A stretch of DNA of 64,000 nt, taken from Sulfitobacter sp. OXR-159. Lineage in GTDB: Bacteria; Pseudomonadota; Alphaproteobacteria; Rhodobacterales; Rhodobacteraceae. A program made the position numbers and the translations under genes. The stretch lies in contig NZ_CP139707.1 of NCBI RefSeq assembly GCF_034377145.1, positions 3,448,772 to 3,512,771 of the forward strand, in the 5' to 3' direction. Below are positions 11,801-19,539 of the stretch, piece after piece (position 1 is the stretch's first letter; each line of letters starts with the position of its first letter). A model generated the notes under the pieces. It saw only the letters and a list, made by a program, of their open reading frames with translations. It was not told the DNA's origin and ran no database searches.

Positions 11801-12066
11801 ATGTCACCAACCTCGCCCAAGCGCAGAAGTTGATCGGCCAAGAAGAGCTTGATGTGGTGATCCTTGATTGGTCCCTGCCTGACGGCGATGCCCGCTCTTT
11901 GTTGGAGGATATCATCCGTCTGCACCCAGAGGCCAAGATCATCAGCCTATCCGCCGACAACAACCGAGAGCCCGATCCCCGCGTCGGGATCAACCTTGTC
12001 AAATCACGGAGCGGGATCAGCTCGGTGGTCAACTCAATTACGGGAACAACCGCACGCGCATCTTAA
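8863..12066 (+). CDS. Hybrid sensor histidine kinase: CHASE, PAS repeats, HisKA, HATPase, receiver
   Basis: A 1067-residue membrane hybrid kinase. A first membrane segment is near residues 5-22, a periplasmic CHASE-type domain spans about 50-270 (FLPGINGIGFVAPV), and a second membrane segment lies at about 296-315. Three PAS-like segments (about 345-700) lead to the HisKA domain with phospho-His716 in SHELRTPLTSIKG. The ATPase has GTGLGLNITRQ, and a C-terminal receiver has Asp1002 in VVILDWSLPDG. The frame opens with TTG at 8863 followed directly by GTG at 8866; either could start, and no strong Shine-Dalgarno decides. The receiver suggests onward transfer through the Hpt protein encoded nearby. 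The CHASE ligand is unknown. Confidence 0.93.
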   Translation: MVRRPEFILFLGCLAITFGVFLYSNRSNDLATERAFDRIAEESLQSLDARMHTYLQSLNGIAAFMNASDEVTASDFAHYVDTLEIDTFLPGINGIGFVAPVARGTEEAFIEEVTALGIEDFRIHPNTGNAEKMVIQYIYPQGPNAEAVGLDISFNEDRRRAALRARETREPQLTPRILLVQDKSRQPGFLLLRPVYAAGNRPAQDTAGFIGWVYAPFVGANLLNALTPAQGEAYEIKVFDGLTTAPENRIFDSTPEGVESGHHSITQTIERFGRPWTVVHVSTISFDSATHSAVPEILLISGILLAILFFVAFRSLRQRSAALGELAVLRERQIDAHDEENRAVIENAVTPIFLLDGEDRVLFANQAALVCFGYGHEALKGMDFRNLVTDLIEDHDHEQVNAAGKTCFGQDLKLDLQRNSWTTYTGERRVTAIVRDLTSELAVQDELAKNKALYDLALEGAQIGVFDIDLRTGKSEVSDTWRRILGMADFERLTDPQAEFLKRVHTEDLPLLNQTDQACISGQQQRSVTEYRLKIGTGEWRWMRSDAVVTERDENGTALRMVGTQTDVTDIVHARNALETSERRFRQVLAAAPVGMAILGEGGVFNSVNSALCTLCGYSEEELLSNTKLGDLMPEGDLQKLYGEVRGLVDSRSSQNYQAEYRITHKLGYERWGLFNVSWTFDKNTRGHVFIVQINDITDQKKLEQIKSEFVSTVSHELRTPLTSIKGALGLIDTTDNSRFLPAHIRLIDIARSNADRLSHIVNDILDLEKISSGEVQFDFHDVDLNKVISDSVNEMSPFAITHNNILGVQLPDKPLTVRVDESRTRQVLANLISNACKYSDAESEVQIRAERLGDRAIVFIQNTGPGVPENFRPRIFQAFSQADGSDTRAKGGTGLGLNITRQIIKRQGGTIGFESIPKGVTVFWFTCPIAEAETVQSPAAPDAEVGERDTKLRVLHIEDDIDFAEVIRTGLDSVAEVTNVTNLAQAQKLIGQEELDVVILDWSLPDGDARSLLEDIIRLHPEAKIISLSADNNREPDPRVGINLVKSRSGISSVVNSITGTTARAS

Positions 12067-12204
12067 CCTGTCGCACCACGGCGAAGTGACGCTAAAGTGC
12101 GACACGCCATATTATTGCCAATATGCTCTGGCATTTTGTTTAAATTACAACGCACATGTCATGCTATAGTTCGAGCATGTCCGCTTCGGGGCGAGGAATT
12201 ACGA

Positions 12205-13857
12205 GTGTCTTCAAAGCCATTTACCAAGCGTACCGCCGCCACATTTTTTCTGGGCACTGCCATTTCCGGCAGTTGGTACACCGCAACATCCGCACTTTTC
12301 GCGGGTCAAACGGGGGAGGTTATCCCCGTCGTCGGCGCGATCATTCTGGCGGGGCTAACACCCTTCGCCGCGAACGCGCTCAGATCAAGCCCAGAGAGGG
12401 GTGCTGATCGTTCCGATATGGAACAAAGGCTTAGGGCATTTGATAGCCACGCCATTGTGAATATCGTCGATACCGGCGGAATGCTGGAACAGGTTAATGA
12501 TCGGTTCATCGAACTGACGGGCTATACCCGCGATCAATTGATCGGCCAGCCTGTGTCGATGCTGTACCAAGATGAGTTTCGCGAACTTCTGGCGGAGATA
12601 CGCGCCACCCTGATGGCCGGCAAAACATGGCAGGGAGAGACCCCGCTGCGCTGCGCCGATGGTCGGGTGATACAGACGCAATGCACCGTGATGCCCCTTT
12701 TCGACAACAAAGGGGCATGGTCCGGGTCGATCTCAGCCCGTACCGATGTGACCCACGCCAAGGAACTTCTGGCCGAACGCGACACAGCGGAAACGCTCTA
12801 TGAACTGCGCGATGACATTTGGATCGTCGATGCCGAGACCGAGCGTTTCAGCTATATGAACCGCGTCGCCATGAGCCGAAGCGGCTGGTGTACCGACACC
12901 TATACCGAGCAAACGCTCGAAACCTTGGCAGAGAAAAGCGACAATCCAGCCCTTCTTGAGGCCTGCCGAGATCTGAAAAAGTCGGGCAAGGCGATGACGC
13001 AGTTCGACACGCAACTGTTTGGCAATCATTTCCAAGTCACCATCAAACTTCTGCCCACCGGCGGCGCGGCAGGGCGGTTCCTGGTCATGTTGCACGACGT
13101 TTCAGATATCATCAGCGAAGAGCGGATGAAATCGGAATTCATCTCAATGGTCAGCCATGAACTGCGCTCGCCCCTGACCTCGATCAAAGGCTCTATGGGG
13201 CTGCTTTTGTCGCGGGCGGCGGGTGAATTGCCGAGCAAAGCGCGGGCGTTGCTAGAAATCTCCCACCGCAATGCCGACCGGCTTGTGCTGATCATCAATG
13301 ACATCCTCGATCTGGAAAAGATCGCGAACGGGCGGCTGGAGTTCAACCTTGAAGAGGTTGATATCGCAGAACTTCTGCATGAGACCAGCGCCGCGAACGC
13401 CTCGCTTGAGCAGCGCCACGGCGTGCGCATTCAGGTAGAAGGCACGGATGACCTGAACAAAGTGACCACAGATCCGAACCGGGTCATTCAGGTGCTGACG
13501 AACTTCTTATCCAATGCGTCCAAATTCTCCAAACCCGGAGAGCGCGTTACCATTCGCGCCGAAGAGAATGAGAACGAATTGCGCATCTCTGTGGCGGACC
13601 GCGGCCCGGGTATCCCGGCCTCTGAGCAGCACAAGGTGTTCCAGCGGTTTGCCGATCTGTCCAACTCCAACCGGGCCGACAATGGCGGCACCGGGCTGGG
13701 CCTCAGCGTCTGCAAAGCCATCGTCGAGAATCTTGGCGGTAAAATAGGTTTTGACAGCCGCGAGGGATTTGGTACGACATTTTACTTTACCCTGCCGAAG
13801 AAAAATTCTCAGGTAGCGGCAGAGGAACCGGCTGCGTTGCTGCGCGAAGCCTCCTAG
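12205..13857 (+). CDS. PAS sensor histidine kinase, membrane-anchored
   Basis: About 550 residues. I chose the GTG at 12205 because GAGG lies eight bases upstream; an in-frame start at 12097 would add 36 residues lacking a plausible ribosome site. Two hydrophobic segments (about 8-30 and 36-55) leave almost no periplasmic loop, then one clear PAS domain (FIELTGYTRDQLIGQP), a second PAS-like stretch, HisKA with phospho-His318 in SHELRSPLTSIKG, and an ATPase with GTGLGLSVCKAI. The HisKA region is strikingly like that of the preceding kinase, suggesting duplication. A single-domain receiver gene starts 12 bases downstream, so the two are probably cotranscribed. Confidence 0.9.
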   Translation: MSSKPFTKRTAATFFLGTAISGSWYTATSALFAGQTGEVIPVVGAIILAGLTPFAANALRSSPERGADRSDMEQRLRAFDSHAIVNIVDTGGMLEQVNDRFIELTGYTRDQLIGQPVSMLYQDEFRELLAEIRATLMAGKTWQGETPLRCADGRVIQTQCTVMPLFDNKGAWSGSISARTDVTHAKELLAERDTAETLYELRDDIWIVDAETERFSYMNRVAMSRSGWCTDTYTEQTLETLAEKSDNPALLEACRDLKKSGKAMTQFDTQLFGNHFQVTIKLLPTGGAAGRFLVMLHDVSDIISEERMKSEFISMVSHELRSPLTSIKGSMGLLLSRAAGELPSKARALLEISHRNADRLVLIINDILDLEKIANGRLEFNLEEVDIAELLHETSAANASLEQRHGVRIQVEGTDDLNKVTTDPNRVIQVLTNFLSNASKFSKPGERVTIRAEENENELRISVADRGPGIPASEQHKVFQRFADLSNSNRADNGGTGLGLSVCKAIVENLGGKIGFDSREGFGTTFYFTLPKKNSQVAAEEPAALLREAS

Positions 13858-13869
13858 AGAGAGTATGGA

Positions 13870-14241
13870 ATGATCAAACTGCTGCACGTCGAGGATGACG
13901 CCGATATTCGTGAAATCGCGCTGATGGCGCTTGAGCTAAGCGGCGATTTCGACGTCGTCCAATGCGAGACCGGGGAAGCGGCGCTGAATCAGGTTCAGTC
14001 CTATACGCCCGATGTGATCCTGCTCGATATGATGATGCCCGGCATGACCGGTCGCCAGACCCTTGAGAAGATGCGCGAAATGGATAGCCTGCGTGACGTT
14101 CCGGCGATCTTCATGACCGCCCGCGCCCAGCATAACGAGATCGAAGAGCTGCGCGATTTAGGGGCCGCTGACGTGATCAGCAAACCCTTCGACCCCATCG
14201 CTCTCGCGGATCAGGTCAAGGCGGCGATGCGGGCCAACTAG
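13870..14241 (+). CDS. Single-domain response regulator
   Basis: A 123-residue stand-alone receiver with no output domain. The acidic pocket is VEDD (residues 7-10), the phospho-acceptor is Asp53 in LLDMMMPGMTG, and the conserved Lys is in SKPFDPIALADQV near the C-terminus. It follows the PAS kinase gene with 12 bases between, so it is probably its cognate partner, acting as a phosphate shuttle or sink or by protein binding, as in CheY- or DivK-like proteins. The downstream Hpt/receiver pair is convergent with it. Confidence 0.93.
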   Translation: MIKLLHVEDDADIREIALMALELSGDFDVVQCETGEAALNQVQSYTPDVILLDMMMPGMTGRQTLEKMREMDSLRDVPAIFMTARAQHNEIEELRDLGAADVISKPFDPIALADQVKAAMRAN

Positions 14242-14331
14242 GCCAGCGACCACTTGGCCTGCCCTATTGGGCAGCTTTTAGATAAATTGTCTGTAGGAAT
14301 GGGGTCGGCGCAAAGCACGGCCACCGTGCCC

Positions 14332-14691
14332 TTAGGCTTGGGCGTCGATCTGCTGCCTGCAATGCGCGACGAAACCATCCAGTTCCGAGATGATCTCGAT
14401 CGGGCAATCCGCGCGTTCAGCGCGAGGTCCGGCGAGATGCTCGACGATTTGGGTTTCGCACTGACGCGCCAGCCGGCCAAGCTCTTCAAAGCCGAGCGAC
14501 CCGGCGCTGCCTGCGATCTGGTGCAGAATGGCCTGCGCGCTGGCCAGATTGCCTTTGATCTCATCCACGGTCGTCCCGTCCCAAGCGGCCAAGCCATGGG
14601 TTGCGATCAGCGTCTGGCGCTCGTCCAGCATTTCGACAAAGCGCTTGCGAATGCGCTCTATGCCGGGAAGTTCAGCTAACATTTTAGTCAT
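14332..14691 (-). CDS. Histidine-containing phosphotransfer (Hpt) domain protein
   Basis: A 119-residue all-helical protein with the Hpt signature HQIAGSAGSLGFEELGRLA, giving phospho-accepting His57. Such proteins relay phosphate from a receiver (here plausibly that of the 8863 hybrid kinase) to a second response regulator. Its ATG overlaps the stop of the upstream receiver gene (ATGA at 14688-14691), so the pair is translationally coupled. The Hpt motif, gene position and coupling point the same way, but the phosphotransfer route is inferred. Confidence 0.88.
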   Translation of the reverse strand: MTKMLAELPGIERIRKRFVEMLDERQTLIATHGLAAWDGTTVDEIKGNLASAQAILHQIAGSAGSLGFEELGRLARQCETQIVEHLAGPRAERADCPIEIISELDGFVAHCRQQIDAQA

Positions 14692-15659
14692 GCCTGTTGA
14701 TCATTCTGCCAAAAGTCATTGAGCGATTTCGTATGTGCCTCACTGGCGGCTTCTGCGCTTGCATGAGCCTGCGCCAGCGCATCCATGACGGAATTGCCGC
14801 TCTTCCAGATCAGCCGCACGGCCTCCCCCGCGCTGACACGCGGGTGAACACGTTCGCCATTATTGTCGAACAATTCGGTTTGAGACAACTCCAAGTTAAC
14901 CGCATCCATCAAACCGCCCATATTCGGACGCCAACCGCTTTCCGTAACGCACACGAAAGTGCCATTGCCCGCGTAGGACATGAGCACCTGATGGTCGACA
15001 AGCGTATCAGACAGGATCTCGGCCACATCGGACACAAGGCTATAGAACTCGAAAGAGGTCATCGTCGCGTGGAAGGCGTCAACCTCGCGGATGGTAAAGG
15101 CAAAGGCGGTGGAGCCGAAAAGCGCGCTGCGCGACAGCTGTGCGACGTAGTTTTCCATCGCGGTGTAGTCGATCACATTGTCCACGTCATAGATCGGGAC
15201 CGGCTCGAACAACTCCATATGGGTGGCCTGATCGGCGATGGTCTTGGCGGCGAAAATCTTCTTGGTCCGCTGCTGACGCTCTTTCACCATGCCTTCGACC
15301 AGCCCGATGCGAGATTTCAGCTCGGCAATCTCAAAAGGCTTGGTCACATAGTCGGTTGCCCCGGCGGCAAAGGCCGCGTCGATATAGCGTTTGTCGGACA
15401 TCGCGGTGAGCATCAAAATTGGCGTATCGGCATGGCGCGCCGAGTTGCGAATGTGCTGCGCCAGTTCGATCCCGTCCATGCCCGGCATCTGAATATCAAG
15501 CATGAAGCAATCAATCGGCCCTAGGTTCGGATCGCCTAACATATCAATCGCATGCAGAGCCGATGGGGCGGTCGTCAGTTCATGCGCACCGATAATCTCT
15601 ACAAATTGCCCGAGCAATTCGAGGATAATCGGGTCGTCATCCACCGCCAGAATTTTCAT
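14688..15659 (-). CDS. Response regulator: receiver plus degenerate GGDEF-like domain
   Basis: A 323-residue protein starting at the ATG at 15659, preceded by GGAGAG (an upstream in-frame start adds 12 residues). The receiver has DDD at 7-9, phospho-Asp55 in MLDIQMPGMDG and Lys107 in VTKPFE. A coiled linker (about 118-145) leads to about 170 residues that follow the GGDEF pattern, including a FAFTIREVDAFHAT strand like the substrate-site strand, VSDVAEIL, and YAGNGTFVCV where RYGGDEF would be. The catalytic signature is thus replaced by GNGTF (231-235), so cyclic-di-GMP synthesis is unlikely. The C-terminal assignment is by eye and could be wrong. Confidence 0.85.
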   Translation of the reverse strand: MKILAVDDDPIILELLGQFVEIIGAHELTTAPSALHAIDMLGDPNLGPIDCFMLDIQMPGMDGIELAQHIRNSARHADTPILMLTAMSDKRYIDAAFAAGATDYVTKPFEIAELKSRIGLVEGMVKERQQRTKKIFAAKTIADQATHMELFEPVPIYDVDNVIDYTAMENYVAQLSRSALFGSTAFAFTIREVDAFHATMTSFEFYSLVSDVAEILSDTLVDHQVLMSYAGNGTFVCVTESGWRPNMGGLMDAVNLELSQTELFDNNGERVHPRVSAGEAVRLIWKSGNSVMDALAQAHASAEAASEAHTKSLNDFWQNDQQA

Positions 15660-15893
15660 TACATCTCTCCACAGATCAAAATCTTTGGGGCCCAAACTGG
15701 ACGGACCGCTGCTTTGTCCTAATTTCTCTGGGAACTGTGGCCTAATTTTGACGAATTCTTAGTAAATAGGCGACAAACCGGGGCACTGTTTCCATATCGA
15801 GGGAATTAGACCCGAAAAACGGCCATCTTTACCGCATTTTCATTTTTGATCGGACGACTCGCCACTTCGCGTCCAAGGGTGATTCCCCTCAAC

Positions 15894-15922
15894 GCAAACG
15901 GCCCGACGTTTCCGCCGGGCCG
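15894..15922 (-). terminator. Terminator after the diaminobutyrate transaminase gene
   Basis: On the minus strand CGGCCCG and CGGGCCG form a 7-bp GC stem around a 10-base loop, followed by GTTTGC, 24 bases after the atf/doeD stop. It separates the ectoine arm from the receiver gene further along the same strand. Confidence 0.75.
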
Positions 15923-15945
15923 CTCTATCCTCATCCCCTTGGGTC

Positions 15946-17316
15946 TTAGCCCAAGCTTGCCTTGATCGCCTCGGCGGTGGCGCCCACGACCTTATCCGCT
16001 TCTTCGCGGGTCAGGCAGAAGGGCGGCGCAAAGCCGATGATGTCGCCTTGGGGCATGGCGCGGGCAATGACCCCGGCCTTGAGCATATCGCCGACGATGG
16101 TCGGCACCACTTTGCGCGCCGGATCAAACTGCGTGCGGCCATCGCGGTCTTCGACCAATTCCACGGCGCAGAGCATCCCTTCGCCGCGAATATCGCCCAC
16201 TTTGGGGTGATCCCCCAACGCCGCCTTCATCTGCGCATTAAGATAACCGCCCACGTCCGAGGCATTCTCGATCAGTTTCAGATCGTCGATCAGCTTGAGG
16301 TTCGCGATCCCCGCAGCCGCGCCGATGGGGTGGGCCGAATAGGTCCAGCCGTGGCCGATGGGGCCGTTTTCATCGGTGCCCTGCTCCAGCACTTTCCACA
16401 TTTTGTCGCCGACGATAGAGCCCGACAGCGGTGCATAGGCTGAGGTCAGACCCTTGGCGATGGTGATCAGGTCCGGCTTCATGCCGTAGTGATCCGAGCC
16501 GAACATGCTGCCCAGACGGCCAAAGCCGGTGACAACCTCATCCGCGACCAGCAGGATGTCGTGTTTGTTCAGCACTTCCTGCACGGCAGCCCAATAGCCT
16601 TCGGGCGGCGGCACGATGCCCCCGGTGCCCAGAACCGGCTCACCGATGAAGGCTGCGATGGTGTCGGGGCCCTCGCGTTCGATCAGCGCTTCCAATTCGC
16701 CCACCAGATGCGCGGTGAACTCTGCTTCGCTCATGTTGGCGTCGGGGCGGCGGTAGTAATAGGGCGCATCGGTGTGCACCACCTGCGCCAGCGGCAGGTC
16801 GAATTTCTTGTGGAACAGCTCCAGCCCAGTCAGCGAGCCCGTCACCAGACCCGAGCCGTGATAGCCGCGCCAGCGCGAGATGATCTTCTTCTTCTCAGGA
16901 CGGCCAAGGATGTTGTTGTAATACCAGATCAGCTTGACGTTCGTCTCATTCGCGTCCGACCCGCCAAGGCCGAAATAAACCTTGCTCATCCCCTCCGGCG
17001 CGCGGTCGAGGATCATCTTGGACAGGGTGATGCTCGCCTCGGTGCCATGGCCGACGTAGGAGTGGTAATAGGCCAGTTCATGCGCCTGCTCGGCAATCGC
17101 CTCGGCGATCTCGGTCCGGCCGTAGCCCACGTTCACGCAGTAGAGACCGGCAAAAGCGTCGAGCATCTGGTTGCCGTCGCGGTCCGTGATATGGCTGCCT
17201 TTGGCGGTCTTGATCACCCGTGTCGGGCTTTCGCCGCGCGCGTGCTGCGCCAGATGGGTGGAGGGGTGAAAGAAATTTTCACGGTCCCATTGTTCGAGCA
17301 TATCGTTCTTCAGCAT
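15946..17316 (-). CDS. doeD: L-2,4-diaminobutyrate transaminase (class III), ectoine catabolism
   Basis: A 456-residue PLP-dependent class III aminotransferase. PLP lysine lies in ITIAKGLTSAYAPLSG, preceded by DEVVTGFGRLG. By sequence alone it resembles omega-amino-acid:pyruvate and taurine transaminases. The position, asnC-ssd-atf next to enuR-ueh-usp-eut, matches the atf gene of the Ruegeria pomeroyi ectoine cluster, where it is thought to convert L-2,4-diaminobutyrate to aspartate beta-semialdehyde. AGGAAAG precedes the ATG at 17316, and an in-frame ATG five codons in is possible. The ssd gene ends 47 bases upstream. Function is context-based. Confidence 0.85.
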   Translation of the reverse strand: MLKNDMLEQWDRENFFHPSTHLAQHARGESPTRVIKTAKGSHITDRDGNQMLDAFAGLYCVNVGYGRTEIAEAIAEQAHELAYYHSYVGHGTEASITLSKMILDRAPEGMSKVYFGLGGSDANETNVKLIWYYNNILGRPEKKKIISRWRGYHGSGLVTGSLTGLELFHKKFDLPLAQVVHTDAPYYYRRPDANMSEAEFTAHLVGELEALIEREGPDTIAAFIGEPVLGTGGIVPPPEGYWAAVQEVLNKHDILLVADEVVTGFGRLGSMFGSDHYGMKPDLITIAKGLTSAYAPLSGSIVGDKMWKVLEQGTDENGPIGHGWTYSAHPIGAAAGIANLKLIDDLKLIENASDVGGYLNAQMKAALGDHPKVGDIRGEGMLCAVELVEDRDGRTQFDPARKVVPTIVGDMLKAGVIARAMPQGDIIGFAPPFCLTREEADKVVGATAEAIKASLG

Positions 17317-17363
17317 TGGTCTTTCCTTTCTTCCGACGCGCCTTTGCGCCGTATCTTCAAATC

Positions 17364-18848
17364 TCAGGCCCAGTCACGGCAGACGTATTTCACTTCCGTA
17401 AAGGCTTCGAGTCCCAGCCGCGACCCTTCGCGTCCGATGCCCGATTGTTTTGTCCCGCCAAAGGGGATCGGCGCGCCGGTCACCTTGGTGCGGTTCACCG
17501 CCACCATGCCGAAACACAGCGCCCGGCTGGCGCGGTAGATGCGGCGTGGGTCTTGGCTGTGGACATAGGCCACCAGCCCGTATTCCGTGTCATTGGCCCG
17601 TGTGATCGCCTCATCCTCACTGTCGAAGGCCGCGATGGCGGCCACGGGGCCAAAGGTTTCCTCGCGCATGATCAGCGCGTCCGCAGGCACATCCGCCAGC
17701 ACTGTCGGCTCAAAGAACAGCGGTCCCATGGCGTGACGCTTGCCACCACAAAGCAGCCGCGCCCCACGGTCAAGCGCATCTTTGACGTGCTCTTCTTGTT
17801 TGGCGACGGCTTTCTCGTTCATCAACGGCCCGATGTCGGGATCATCCGCGCCGACGCCCACGGTCAGCGCCTGCGTCGCTGCGGTGAATCGCGCGCAGAA
17901 GGTCGCATAGCTGTCGCGGGCAATAAAGAAGCGGTTGGCACCGAGGCAGTCCTGACCGGAGGTGGCGAACTTGGCCTTGATCGCCTCTTCGACCGCGCGG
18001 TCCATATCGGCATCATCGAACATGATGAAAGGCGCATGGCCGCCGAGTTCCAGCACCAAGCGTTTCACACTGTCGGATGCCTGACGATACAGGAGCTTGC
18101 CGATCTCGGTAGACCCGGTGAAGGAGATGGCCCGCACGCGGTTGTCCTCCATCCAGGGCTTCACGATCTCCGGCGCTTCGCCAGTGACGACGTTGAACAC
18201 GCCTTTGGGCAGCCCCGCCTGTTCGCCCAATTCGGCCAGTGCCAGCGCCGAGAATGGCGTCTCTGCCGACGGGTGCGCCACCACGGTGCAGCCTGCCGCC
18301 AGCGCCGCACCTGCCTTGCGGGTCAGCATGGCAGAGGGGAAGTTCCACGGGGTGATCAGTGCGGCCACGCCCACCGGCTCGCGCCAGATTTCCACCTCTG
18401 CATCCGGCAGATGCGAGGTGACGCCTTCGATGTTGGGGCGGCGCGCCTCTTCGGAGTAGAACTCAAAGAAAGACGCGGCATAGTCGATCTCTCCGCGCGA
18501 TTCCGAGATGGGTTTGCCCTGTTCGGCGGTCATGATCCGCGCCAGATCCTCGCGGTTTTCCAGCATCAGATCGCGCCAGCGGCGCAGGATGGCGCCACGC
18601 TCTTGCGGCAACAGCCCGGCCCAATGGGGAAAGGCGGCATGGGCGGCATCCACCGCGGCGCGGCTGTCGTCGGCGTTAAGCTTGGCAACCGACCCCAAGA
18701 CCGCACCGCTTGCCGGGTCAGTCACCTTAAAGTCGTCGCTCTGCGCGCCAGCAACCCATGCGCCGCCGACATAGGCGAAATGGCGGGCCAGCTCGCCCCG
18801 GGTCAGCGCGGGCAGACCATCGGCGGGGGTTGGGCTCATCTTGGTCAT
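17364..18848 (-). CDS. doeC: Aldehyde dehydrogenase, probable aspartate-semialdehyde oxidising (DoeC/Ssd)
   Basis: A 494-residue NAD(P)-dependent aldehyde dehydrogenase of the succinate-semialdehyde dehydrogenase type. The nucleotide-site strand PWNFPSAMLTRKAGAAL, the catalytic Glu in LELGGHAPF and the catalytic Cys in SGQDCLGANRFF are intact. AAGGAGG lies four bases before the ATG at 18848. In ectoine clusters this enzyme (Ssd/DoeC) is assigned the oxidation of L-aspartate beta-semialdehyde to L-aspartate, the last catabolic step. Without its neighbours it would be called GabD, and activity on succinate semialdehyde is possible. Confidence 0.86.
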   Translation of the reverse strand: MTKMSPTPADGLPALTRGELARHFAYVGGAWVAGAQSDDFKVTDPASGAVLGSVAKLNADDSRAAVDAAHAAFPHWAGLLPQERGAILRRWRDLMLENREDLARIMTAEQGKPISESRGEIDYAASFFEFYSEEARRPNIEGVTSHLPDAEVEIWREPVGVAALITPWNFPSAMLTRKAGAALAAGCTVVAHPSAETPFSALALAELGEQAGLPKGVFNVVTGEAPEIVKPWMEDNRVRAISFTGSTEIGKLLYRQASDSVKRLVLELGGHAPFIMFDDADMDRAVEEAIKAKFATSGQDCLGANRFFIARDSYATFCARFTAATQALTVGVGADDPDIGPLMNEKAVAKQEEHVKDALDRGARLLCGGKRHAMGPLFFEPTVLADVPADALIMREETFGPVAAIAAFDSEDEAITRANDTEYGLVAYVHSQDPRRIYRASRALCFGMVAVNRTKVTGAPIPFGGTKQSGIGREGSRLGLEAFTEVKYVCRDWA

Positions 18849-18976
18849 CGGGCACCTCCTTGGGATGAATTGCCCCGAAGGTAACGCAGGATGTGGCGCG
18901 GGTTTGACCGAATATCACACCATCGGCAGGAGGTTTTGCGGCGCGGCCCCCTGCCCGCCGCAAAAACTACGGCGGC

Positions 18977-19468
18977 TCAGCTTTCGTCTTCGGGCAAGAG
19001 CAGCGACAGCGGCAGCGGCGCCGATTTGACCGATTTGGTGACCACATAGGTGAAATAGCGCGTCAGCCCGGCCTGCTGATCCAGCAGCGCATCCATCAGA
19101 CGTTGGTAACTGTCGATGTCGCGGGTGACGACCTGTAGCAGATAGTCAAAGCCGCCGCCCAAGGCCCAGCACTGGACGATCTCATCATGCTGCGCGATTA
19201 CGGCTTCGAAGCGTTGAAACGCCTCGGCACGATGATTGCCCAGTTCGGCCTGCACAAAGACGGTGACATGCGGGGCGATGCGGCGCAGGGCGATATGGGC
19301 CTGATAGCCGGTAATGATGCCCGCAGCCTCCAGCCGCGCGAGCCGTTCGCCGCAAGCGGTGGGACTAAGATGAACCTTGTCGGCAAGCGCAGATTTGGCG
19401 ATGCGCCCCTCGCGAGAGAGGATCGACAGCACCGCGATATCGCGTTTATCCAGTTTGACAAAGCTCAT
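18977..19468 (-). CDS. doeX: Lrp/AsnC-family regulator of ectoine catabolism (DoeX/AsnC)
   Basis: A 163-residue feast/famine regulator with an N-terminal winged helix-turn-helix (LDKRDIAVLSILSREGRIAKSALADKV, HLSPTACGERLARLE) and a C-terminal RAM ligand-binding domain. I chose the ATG at 19468 because the downstream sequence fits the family N-terminus; the frame stays open further upstream but with a low-complexity MIWMITTIM start. AsnC/DoeX proteins are standard members of ectoine-degradation clusters and bind DNA there in response to diaminobutyrate-type ligands in Halomonas. It is divergent from enuR with only 64 bases between start codons. Confidence 0.87.
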   Translation of the reverse strand: MSFVKLDKRDIAVLSILSREGRIAKSALADKVHLSPTACGERLARLEAAGIITGYQAHIALRRIAPHVTVFVQAELGNHRAEAFQRFEAVIAQHDEIVQCWALGGGFDYLLQVVTRDIDSYQRLMDALLDQQAGLTRYFTYVVTKSVKSAPLPLSLLLPEDES

Positions 19469-19496
19469 GCCAGTTTCATGAGAGCGCAGGTCAGAC

Positions 19497-19539
19497 TTGT
19501 CAATTGTCATGATTGTGGTGATCATCCAGATCATGACAA
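19497..19539. promoter_or_regulatory. Candidate EnuR operator between doeX and enuR
   Basis: TTGTCATGAT (19504-19513) and ATCATGACAA (19530-19539) are a perfect 10-bp inverted repeat separated by 16 bases. An extra TTGTCA (19497-19502) sits in direct orientation next to the left arm. The right arm covers the enuR start codon at 19533. A related element lies in front of uehA. EnuR is a MocR-type repressor in Ruegeria pomeroyi, so this would be an autoregulatory site also affecting doeX-doeC-doeD. Protein binding is inferred. Confidence 0.7.

Noticed and set aside
17220..18884. 554-codon plus-strand frame across the aldehyde dehydrogenase gene
   Set aside because: Antisense shadow of doeC; His- and Arg-rich composition with no recognisable domain.
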